A stretch of DNA of 39,690 nt from an uncultured Flavobacteriales bacterium (lineage in GTDB: Bacteria > Bacteroidota > Bacteroidia > Flavobacteriales_D > Crocinitomicaceae), in contig CAJAII010000042.1 of NCBI GenBank assembly GCA_903939755.1, positions 1-39,690 of the forward strand, given 5' to 3'. The notes beneath the pieces are model-generated. The model was not told the origin of the DNA, searched no databases, and saw only the letters and a list, made by a program, of their open reading frames with translations. The position numbers and the translations under genes were made by a program. Shown here in pieces: positions 32,907-39,690 of the stretch. Position 1 is the stretch's first letter. Every line of letters begins with the position of its first letter.

Positions 32907-33004
32907 TAATTCTATATTTCAGGATTAAATGTAGCCATAAAAAGCGGAAGGATAAATGACTTTTAGCAACTTTTATTCATTTTACTTAATTTATACTTTT
33001 TGTA

Positions 33005-33031
33005 AATACCCCTAAAAATTTAGGGGGTATT
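33005..33031. promoter_or_regulatory. Near-perfect palindrome upstream of glnN, possible operator
   Basis: Perfect arms CCCCTAAA (33009-33016) and TTTAGGGG (33019-33026) flank an AA spacer, and after one unpaired G (33027) the outer AATA/TATT continues the pairing. Its centre lies about 74 bases upstream of the predicted glnN start site and about 110 bases from the divergent Nudix start. A palindrome of this compactness suits a dimeric regulator. A nitrogen-control regulator is plausible because glnN is nitrogen-regulated in many bacteria, but the factor is unknown. Confidence 0.5.
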
Positions 33032-33077
33032 GTTGAAAAATTGTTAATTATTTTCAAGTTTCGACTGTAAATAATCC

Positions 33078-33085
33078 TAAATTTG
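33078..33085 (+). promoter_or_regulatory. Bacteroidota-type -7 box before glnN
   Basis: TAAATTTG matches TAnnTTTG, 17 bases before the ATG at 33102. The expected TTG upstream is not at the standard distance: the nearest, at 33041-33043, is 34 bases away. Moderate support from the -7 box alone. Confidence 0.5.
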
Positions 33086-33101
33086 TAAAAAAAAATAAAA
33101 A

Positions 33102-35288
33102 ATGGCAACAAAACGATTAAATGCGTATCAAGATGTTTTGAATCGCGAACCAATAAACATCGATTACGAGGGAAAATTATCTGATTTATTTGGGATGAAT
33201 GTTTTTCATGCTGAAATGATGCGCGAATATTTGCCATCTGACACCTATAAATCGATGATGGCTTCCATGCACCATGGCGTTCGTTTGGATCGGAAAAATG
33301 CAGATCAAGTTGCCTCCGCTATGAAAGATTGGGCTATTTCAAAGGGAGCCACCCATTATACCCATTGGTTTCAGCCTTTAACAGGATCAACTGCAGAAAA
33401 ACACGATGCGTTTTTTAAGCCCATCGGACCAGGTAAAGCCATTGAACGTTTCGACGGTGATTTATTAGTACAGCAAGAACCTGATGCTTCTTCATTTCCG
33501 AACGGAGGCATACGAAATACCTTTGAAGCTCGCGGATATACCGCTTGGGATCCGTCATCACCTGCTTTTGTGATCGGCAAAACATTATGTATTCCAACTA
33601 TTTTTATTTCTTACACGGGTGAATCACTCGATTATAAAATGCCCTTAATTCGCGCTTTAGCGGCAATAGATAATGCTGCTGTAGAAATTTGTCAGTTTTT
33701 TGATAAGAATGTGGCGAAAGTCAATGCTACATTGGGATGGGAACAAGAGTATTTCTTGATCGATCAAGCCTTATTTAATGCTCGTCCGGATTTATTGCTG
33801 ACTGGTCGTGCCTTATTTGGTCATGCACCAGCAAAAGGACAACAACTGGATGATCATTATTTTGGTTCCATACCAGAACGCGTACATTCCTATATGCGTG
33901 ACTTTGAAATCGAGTCCTTGAAGCTTGGAATTCCAGTAACAACAAGACATAATGAGGTGGCACCCAATCAATTTGAATGTGCGCCAATTTTTGAAGAGTG
34001 CAACCTCGCCAATGACCATAATTTATTACTAATGGACGTGATGGAAAAGGTTGCTCGCAAGCATAATTTTCGAGTATTGTTGCACGAGAAACCTTTCAAA
34101 GGAGTCAATGGATCTGGAAAACACAATAATTGGTCATTGGGAACGGATACGGGAGTTAACTTATTAGCGCCAGGGAAAAATCCAAAATCGAATCTTCAAT
34201 TTTTAACCTTTTTTGTAAATACCATCAAAGCAATTCATGATCATGCTGATTTATTGCGAGCAGCGATAGCGTCCGCAGGGAATGACCATCGTTTAGGAGC
34301 CAATGAAGCGCCACCAGCCATCATATCAGTATTTATTGGGACACAATTATCTAGTTTATTGGATGAACTTGAGAAAAACATTAAGGCGGGGAAAATGACA
34401 CCTCAAGATAAAACAGAATTAAAATTAAACATCGGCAAAATCCCACAAATTTTACTGGATAATACAGACAGAAATCGCACCTCACCGTTTGCCTTTACGG
34501 GTAATAAATTTGAATTTAGGGCGGTAGGTTCTTCGGCAAATTGCGCATCAGCGATGATTGTAATAAATACCATTGTTGCCAATCAGTTGAAAATTTTCAA
34601 AAAATCCATTGATGCACGCATGTTAGAAGGGGAGGGGAAAGACGAGGCAATTTTAAAAGAACTACAGGTGCTCATCAAAAGTTCAAAGAAGATTCGTTTT
34701 GAAGGAAATGGTTACGGTGACGAATGGATGAAAGAGGCGGAAGGACGTGGATTAACGAATATAAAAGATACTCCCCGTGCTATTCAAATTTGGCAAGGAA
34801 AAAATGTAGCGAAGCTTTTTGATGATATGGGTGTTTTAAGTCCTCGGGAATTAGAAGCAAGAACTGAAATAGAGTTTGAAAGTTACATCCTAAAGATTCA
34901 AATCGAATCACGATTGATGGGGGATATTATCCAAAATTATTTTCTTCCAGCAGCGGTCGAGTATCAAAATAAGTTATTGAAAAATGTGCAAGGATTGATG
35001 CAAGTTTTTGGTGAAAAAGAAGGTAAAAAACAAGGGCAGGCACAACTTGAATTGCTAACAAAAATTAGTGAACACCTTAATTTAATGAAGAAATCGGCTG
35101 ATGTCATGTTGGGAGAAAGAAAAAAAGCAAATAAAATTGAGCATGCCGAAGAAAAAGCCATCGCATATTGTGATAATGTAAAGATTCACTTCGATGAGAT
35201 ACGTTACCATGCAGATAAATTAGAATTACTTGTAGAAGATGAATTGTGGCCATTGCCTAAGTTCAGGGAGATGTTGTTTACTAGGTAA
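33102..35288 (+). CDS. glnN: Glutamine synthetase type III
   Basis: Makes glutamine from glutamate, ammonia and ATP in the cytoplasm, the main entry point for ammonium. At 728 residues it has the length of the GSIII/GlnN family (about 700-730), not GSI/GSII (about 450 or less). Family features: the N-terminal NVFHAEMMREYLP, FQPLTGSTAEKHDAFF, WDPSSPAFV, GWEQEYFLID (metal ligands), NQFECAPIFEECNLANDHN, LLHEKPFKGVNGSGKHNNWS (nucleotide/metal region), and NRTSPFAFTGNKFEFRAVGSS. The terminal 150 residues form a helical extension typical of type III. It is divergent from a CoA-type Nudix gene; a palindrome and a TAAATTTG box precede it. Confidence 0.97.
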   Translation: MATKRLNAYQDVLNREPINIDYEGKLSDLFGMNVFHAEMMREYLPSDTYKSMMASMHHGVRLDRKNADQVASAMKDWAISKGATHYTHWFQPLTGSTAEKHDAFFKPIGPGKAIERFDGDLLVQQEPDASSFPNGGIRNTFEARGYTAWDPSSPAFVIGKTLCIPTIFISYTGESLDYKMPLIRALAAIDNAAVEICQFFDKNVAKVNATLGWEQEYFLIDQALFNARPDLLLTGRALFGHAPAKGQQLDDHYFGSIPERVHSYMRDFEIESLKLGIPVTTRHNEVAPNQFECAPIFEECNLANDHNLLLMDVMEKVARKHNFRVLLHEKPFKGVNGSGKHNNWSLGTDTGVNLLAPGKNPKSNLQFLTFFVNTIKAIHDHADLLRAAIASAGNDHRLGANEAPPAIISVFIGTQLSSLLDELEKNIKAGKMTPQDKTELKLNIGKIPQILLDNTDRNRTSPFAFTGNKFEFRAVGSSANCASAMIVINTIVANQLKIFKKSIDARMLEGEGKDEAILKELQVLIKSSKKIRFEGNGYGDEWMKEAEGRGLTNIKDTPRAIQIWQGKNVAKLFDDMGVLSPRELEARTEIEFESYILKIQIESRLMGDIIQNYFLPAAVEYQNKLLKNVQGLMQVFGEKEGKKQGQAQLELLTKISEHLNLMKKSADVMLGERKKANKIEHAEEKAIAYCDNVKIHFDEIRYHADKLELLVEDELWPLPKFREMLFTR

Positions 35289-35350
35289 TCATTTCTTTTT
35301 TTAGCACATTACTTTGGATGAATAATACTTTTATTTAGTACGTTTTGTCG

Positions 35351-35381
35351 TTGTTTATCCAATAAATTCTATGTAAATTTG
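35351..35381 (+). promoter_or_regulatory. Bacteroidota promoter, TTG and TAAATTTG elements
   Basis: TTG at 35351-35353 and TAAATTTG at 35374-35381 are separated by 20 bases, close to the spacing known for Bacteroidota -33/-7 promoters. The predicted start site is near 35389, about 18 bases before the GTG of the giant repeat protein gene. It is the only promoter in the window where I could place both elements. Confidence 0.6.
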
Positions 35382-35406
35382 AATCACAAAAATAGAACGT
35401 CTACTT

Positions 35407-38400
35407 GTGAATCGATTTATTATTAAGGTTTCTTATATTGTTTCACTATTAGTATGCTTTTTTAGCATACATGGATTCGGACAAGTTGCTAGCTTTTCCA
35501 CTATTCCAGTTGCTGTCAACGGAACCATTACGCTTTGTCAGGGTAATGCTATAACTTATACCAATACTTCAACAGGAACTAATAATAACACCAATTATAA
35601 TTGGACATTTCAGGGTGGTAATCCGAATAATGGGAACCAGATTGGGCCATACACCGTAAATTATAACAGCAACGGAAATTTTACTACCACCTTAAGTTTG
35701 GGTGGGGGTAATACTGCAACTGTAAATGTCGTAGTTACCAACAATGCTGCCCCACAGGCAGCATTGACCATGCCAAATAGTGGTCAGTACTCGAGTATTG
35801 TGTACAATGGCTTAACTATTTTTCGTAAGTGTGGCAGTGGTTCGATAGGGATTTTTCCATTTACAGATCCAAACATGGCTTCAAATCCAGTGGGAACCAC
35901 TTACTTGCTTAGTTGGGGAGATAATACAACGTCCACTATTCCTGCTGGAGCGGCACCGCAATGGCTGCATACCTATACGGGCCAGGGTAATTATACCTTA
36001 TCCTACACAGTAACATTTCCGGGCGGTTGCACTACAACGAGTACCTACCAAGTTTACGTTGGAAATTTTGTACCTGGTATTACTTTATCCGGTTCTGGTT
36101 CAAGTTCTTGCCTACCGAGTAACTACTCCTTTACTTTAGCAGCACAATTGTCAGGGAATCCACCAACTATACCTCCATCTGTAGGGACTAGCTATCAGAT
36201 TATTTACAATGATGGTTCACCTGTAACTATAATAAATGGATTAGGCGCCAATAACTTAGACACCATTTTTCATCAATTCACGAATACATCGTGTGGTGTA
36301 AATTCTATCATTCAAAATACAACCTATAACAATTCATATGTAATTCAAGTTTTGGCATTTAATGGCTGTAGCCCGCAAGGAACTTTTGCAGCAATTGGTC
36401 CAATTTCAGTGGCAAATAGTGTCAATGCGAGTTTTGTTTCTGTTCCTAATCAATTATCCCCGGTCTGTGTCAATCAAACGATATCGTATAACAATACTTC
36501 TGATCCTGGATCGAATGTTTCTTCGGGAAGTTGTGATTCACTTTATGGTCATTATTGGACCATTTCACCAAATTCTGGATTTGTTTTAGGTGGTGCTTTA
36601 GGTTCCAGTAATGGATACACACCTAATTCGGCGAATGGATACGATTGGACATTATGGACACAGGGTGCAAATCAATTACCTGTTACATGGACAACTCCAG
36701 GAACTTATCAAGTAACCTTGCATGCAGGAAATGATTGTGGAATTGATAGTTTAACAGAAACAATTTGTGTGGTTGCGCCGACAGTTGCCTCATTTACATT
36801 GCCTGTAAACACGGGGTGTTCGCCTGTCACCATAACTCCAGTTAACAATTCAAGTGTTCCGGGCTGTAATAATTCAAATTTTTACAATTGGTCAGTTAGC
36901 TCGACAAATCCTCAAAATTGCACCACCTTAGGAGGGCCTGCGGTTGCACCAGCAAACAGTAACCTTGCTACACCAAATTTTAACTTTACGGGTCCTGGGG
37001 TTTATACATTGCAACTAATTACAGGCTTAAATACGGCAATTCCAGGGAATTCATGTGTGAATGATACGATGGCACTTACTGTTACCATCAAAGCTTCCCC
37101 AATGCTTTCGATTACTCCGCCAGCCTCCATATGTGCTGGAAATAGTTTTACGCCGGTTATCAGTTCGAACGTGTGTTATGGTACACCACCGATTGCCTAT
37201 GCCTGGAATTTTAACCCAAATAATAATATACCGCTTAACAGCCAGCCAAATCCTCTAACTTCTAATCTTCAGAATCCTGGCGCGATTACTTATCCAACGA
37301 GCGGCACTTTCCCTTTTTCTGTAAGTGCCACCAACGAATGCGGAACTACTACAGCCAATTCTACGATTGTTGTTCAACCAGGAGCAATCGTTACTCCTGG
37401 AACTTACGGTCCTTTTTGTATGGGTTCATCGGTACAATTAAATGGAGCGGTAAGTGGTGGCTCCCAAACAGGGACATGGTCTTCCAGTGTGGTGGGTGGA
37501 ACTTTTACGCCCAACGCCAACGCATTAAATGCCGTGTTTACACCGCCACCAAATTTTGTTGGAAATGCTGTATTATCACTAAGTTCTGGGGTTCCTCCAG
37601 CGCCTTGTCAGGTAACTATAGCGCAAACTGTTATTTCATTTCAAACGCAAGCAACTGTTGTTCCGGGCAATTATGCGCCAATTTGCATGAATCAAGTGCT
37701 TACTTTGGCGGGTCAAATAGGTGGCGCTGCCTCTAGTGCAACTTGGACATCTAATGTTGGAGGTACCTTCTCTAATTCAACTTCCCTAACATCAACTTAC
37801 ACCCCACCTGTAGGATATGTGGGAAATGTCATTCTTACTTTAACCACCAATGACCCTGCTGGTCCTTGCGTTTCGGTGTCTTCTACAGTTACTATTGTTG
37901 TCAATCCAGTTCCTGTGGCTACGGTGAACCCACTTACTTCGGTAATTTGTTCAGGTGCTCAGGTGAGTTATAATTTATCGTCAACATTGGCTAATACCAA
38001 TTATAATTGGCTAGTAGTCACGCCATTACCTGCCGGTGTTACAGCAAGTACAAGTGGAACGGTAAATTCACCAACTTCTATTTTAAACGTAACTGTAACA
38101 AATAACTCGACCGCCACGCAAACAATATCGTACACCATTACGCCCAATTTATCAGGCTGCAGTGGCACGCCCATCACCACACAAATAACAGTTCAGCCGG
38201 TAGCAACAAACGTTGTTAATCAAGCAATAACAGTTTGTCCCGGCGCAAACATAGCACCTGCTGCATTTGCCAGTGTTCCAGTCGGTTCAACATTTGTATG
38301 GTCAAATTCAAATACCTTAATCGGATTAGGAGCAAGTGGCTCAGGTAATATTCCTGCGTGGATTGCTCCAGCAAACAATACCAATTCGCCAATAGTTGGC

Positions 38401-39690
38401 ACGATCAGCGTTACGCCGACTTACAATGGGTGTGTTGGAACGACAAGTAATTTTGTGGTAACGATCAACCCGACACCAAGTGTTACCAATGCAATATTAG
38501 CACAAGCAATCTGCTCAGGCGCTCCCACCACGGCAGTTACTTGGACGAGTGGGGTAGGTGCTTCTACCTTTGCATGGACAGCAGTGGGAAGCAGTGGAAG
38601 TGTCTCCGGATTTGCAGCAAGTGGAAGCGGAAATCTACCGGTAATAAATGGAATAACGAATTCCAGTAATACGAATCAAACGATTACGTATAGCGTAACG
38701 GCTTCGAAAAATGGTTGTAGCGGTCCAACGATTCAGTATGTTATAACCGTTTATCCAACACCCGTTTTAACTTTATCAGCCAATCAAACAGTTTGTGGAG
38801 GCGCTCCAACTACCTTAACAAGTTTTAGTAATTCAGTTGCAGGTGGGAATTTTTCATGGACGTTAAGTAATCCAGGTTCTGTACCCGGAACGATAACGGG
38901 TTATCCAAATCCAACACCAGGAAGTGGACAAATTCCTGCAAGCACGATAAACAACGGAGGTACCTCGCCTTACACTTTAAGTTATCAAGTTACCCCAACG
39001 GCGAATGGTTGTAATGGAACAGCGGCACCGTTTACCATTACGATAAATCCAGCACCTACCGCTCAATTTTCAATTGCTAATCAAGCAATTTGTACAGGTA
39101 GTAATACTTTAGGCGTTACGCTAAGTTCATTGACTGCGGGAGTTACATTTAGTTGGAATGCTTCAGTACCAGTAGGTGTTGGGAATTTCAATCCTGTATC
39201 GGGAACGAATACGATCCCTGTTTACAACAACCTTACAAATTTGGGAATCACCCCGTTGGTGGTTACAATTACTGCTCAAGCTACTACAACGGGAGGATCT
39301 CAATGTCCGGGTTCTATTTCTACCTACACAATTACGGTAAATCCATCGCCTATTGCTCAAGCAGCCTTTGTTTCTAACGATACGATTTGTAGTGGCACAC
39401 AAGTAAATATTGCTTTAAGTTCTACAACTCCCAATACCTTATTTACTTGGACGGCTGTTAATGGCGCTGGAATAACAGGTGGTGCCAATTCAGTCGCTGC
39501 GGGATCAACCATTCAGCAAACTTTAACCAATTCATCTGCGTTAATTGGCACAACCACTTATACCATTACGCCTTTATCGAGTGCATGTCCGGGAACTCCT
39601 ATTGTAGTTGTTGCTTATGTAAATCCTATTGCTGTTATGACTGGATTAGCCGCTCAAGTTTCATGTCCAGGTGCTGCTATCAGTCCCAAT
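35407..39690 (+). CDS. Giant secreted protein with PKD-like repeats, 3' end beyond window
   Basis: Open without a stop from a GTG at 35407 to the window edge, 1428 codons, so the gene is incomplete here. A signal peptide (NRFIIKVSYIVSLLVCFF, then SIHGFGQ) suggests cleavage after Gly-Gln. The product is nearly all Ser, Thr, Asn, Gly and Val with regularly spaced Cys. The first 800 codons hold irregular PKD/immunoglobulin-like modules (LLSWGDNTTST, TWTTPGTYQVTL). Two copies of an about 85-residue module follow (GTYGPFCMGSSVQLNGA, then GNYAPICMNQVLTLAGQ). From about 37930 there are PKD-like units of about 92-99 residues, each opening with a Cys motif such as AICSGAPTT or VCGGAPTT. This is typical of very large Flavobacteriales surface adhesins exported by T9SS; the sorting domain would lie beyond the edge. 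Confidence 0.85.
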   Translation, partial: MNRFIIKVSYIVSLLVCFFSIHGFGQVASFSTIPVAVNGTITLCQGNAITYTNTSTGTNNNTNYNWTFQGGNPNNGNQIGPYTVNYNSNGNFTTTLSLGGGNTATVNVVVTNNAAPQAALTMPNSGQYSSIVYNGLTIFRKCGSGSIGIFPFTDPNMASNPVGTTYLLSWGDNTTSTIPAGAAPQWLHTYTGQGNYTLSYTVTFPGGCTTTSTYQVYVGNFVPGITLSGSGSSSCLPSNYSFTLAAQLSGNPPTIPPSVGTSYQIIYNDGSPVTIINGLGANNLDTIFHQFTNTSCGVNSIIQNTTYNNSYVIQVLAFNGCSPQGTFAAIGPISVANSVNASFVSVPNQLSPVCVNQTISYNNTSDPGSNVSSGSCDSLYGHYWTISPNSGFVLGGALGSSNGYTPNSANGYDWTLWTQGANQLPVTWTTPGTYQVTLHAGNDCGIDSLTETICVVAPTVASFTLPVNTGCSPVTITPVNNSSVPGCNNSNFYNWSVSSTNPQNCTTLGGPAVAPANSNLATPNFNFTGPGVYTLQLITGLNTAIPGNSCVNDTMALTVTIKASPMLSITPPASICAGNSFTPVISSNVCYGTPPIAYAWNFNPNNNIPLNSQPNPLTSNLQNPGAITYPTSGTFPFSVSATNECGTTTANSTIVVQPGAIVTPGTYGPFCMGSSVQLNGAVSGGSQTGTWSSSVVGGTFTPNANALNAVFTPPPNFVGNAVLSLSSGVPPAPCQVTIAQTVISFQTQATVVPGNYAPICMNQVLTLAGQIGGAASSATWTSNVGGTFSNSTSLTSTYTPPVGYVGNVILTLTTNDPAGPCVSVSSTVTIVVNPVPVATVNPLTSVICSGAQVSYNLSSTLANTNYNWLVVTPLPAGVTASTSGTVNSPTSILNVTVTNNSTATQTISYTITPNLSGCSGTPITTQITVQPVATNVVNQAITVCPGANIAPAAFASVPVGSTFVWSNSNTLIGLGASGSGNIPAWIAPANNTNSPIVGTISVTPTYNGCVGTTSNFVVTINPTPSVTNAILAQAICSGAPTTAVTWTSGVGASTFAWTAVGSSGSVSGFAASGSGNLPVINGITNSSNTNQTITYSVTASKNGCSGPTIQYVITVYPTPVLTLSANQTVCGGAPTTLTSFSNSVAGGNFSWTLSNPGSVPGTITGYPNPTPGSGQIPASTINNGGTSPYTLSYQVTPTANGCNGTAAPFTITINPAPTAQFSIANQAICTGSNTLGVTLSSLTAGVTFSWNASVPVGVGNFNPVSGTNTIPVYNNLTNLGITPLVVTITAQATTTGGSQCPGSISTYTITVNPSPIAQAAFVSNDTICSGTQVNIALSSTTPNTLFTWTAVNGAGITGGANSVAAGSTIQQTLTNSSALIGTTTYTITPLSSACPGTPIVVVAYVNPIAVMTGLAAQVSCPGAAISPN
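37400..37910 (+). repeat. Two tandem about 85-residue modules within the giant protein gene
   Basis: Copy 1 (about 37400-37650) and copy 2 (about 37655-37910) encode the same order of features: a GxYxPxC-type opening, a GTWSSSVVGGTF or ATWTSNVGGTF strand pair, then TPPPNFVGNAVLSL or TPPVGYVGNVILTL. Divergence is high at the DNA level, so this is an old duplication. Boundaries are approximate. Confidence 0.6.
37930..39690 (+). repeat. PKD-like repeat array within the giant protein gene
   Basis: Units open with a Cys motif at about 37950 (VICSGAQ), 38232 (VCPGANI), 38509 (AICSGAPTT), 38789 (VCGGAPTT), 39086 (AICTGSNT), 39382 (TICSGTQ) and 39660 (SCPGAA), a period of about 277-297 bases. Each unit carries a W-x-(A/L/V) strand, a GSGxIP-type segment and a closing ITVNP or ITINP. 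The last unit is cut by the window edge. Confidence 0.7.

Noticed and set aside
36362..39402. Several short reading frames on both strands inside the giant repeat protein gene
   Set aside because: They are out-of-frame shadows: the main frame is open throughout, with repeat structure and codon pattern that match a real protein.

Overview
The window looks like chromosome of an AT-rich member of the Bacteroidota, most likely Flavobacteriales (a Crocinitomicaceae/Fluviicola-like lineage is a guess). The reasons are a type IX secretion (T9SS) C-terminal sorting domain, a giant secreted protein with PKD-like repeats, a type III glutamine synthetase, MnmD, signal-peptide-bearing outer-membrane barrels, little sign of Shine-Dalgarno sequences, and several TAnnTTTG promoter -7 boxes. 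No tRNA, rRNA, CRISPR array, transposase or phage gene was recognised.

Layout. 1-1621: a decayed glycosyltransferase scrap at the left edge, then three translationally close lipoprotein genes. 1635-3056: two glycosyltransferase genes on the minus strand. 3289-6108: four loosely spaced minus-strand genes for small exported or membrane proteins of unknown function. 6232-8457: a membrane-anchored metallophosphoesterase converging on a self-inhibited Fic protein. 8632-13506: a five-gene minus-strand cluster (two fatty acid desaturases, a PAPS-type sulfotransferase, a membrane protein, an atypical membrane-anchored kinase), a candidate lipid-modification operon.

14164-24124 is the most distinctive block: alaS followed, at 12-base spacing, by a surface-glycan operon: a family 2 glycosyltransferase, a GT42/DUF115-like putative nonulosonic-acid transferase, PseB, a NeuB-like synthase fused to an SpsF/PseF-like cytidylyltransferase, an SGNH hydrolase, a tandem-GNAT protein and PseI. 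Together these can account for most steps of making and activating a pseudaminic-acid-like sugar, but PseC (aminotransferase) and PseG (UDP-sugar hydrolase) are not in the window. The block is bracketed by two gene-free islands (13507-14163 and 24125-25050) that share palindromic and other repeat modules, in opposite orientation where orientation can be told.

25051-26357: an O-methyltransferase and MnmD, overlapping by four bases. 26455-27891: a GH1 glycosidase. 28025-29292: two overlapping outer-membrane barrel genes. 29387-32044: a T9SS cargo protein, followed by a short orphan coding remnant. 32250-35288: a Nudix hydrolase divergent from glnN, with a near-perfect palindrome between them. 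35407 to the window end: the 5' part (at least 1428 codons) of a giant secreted repeat protein that runs off the right edge.
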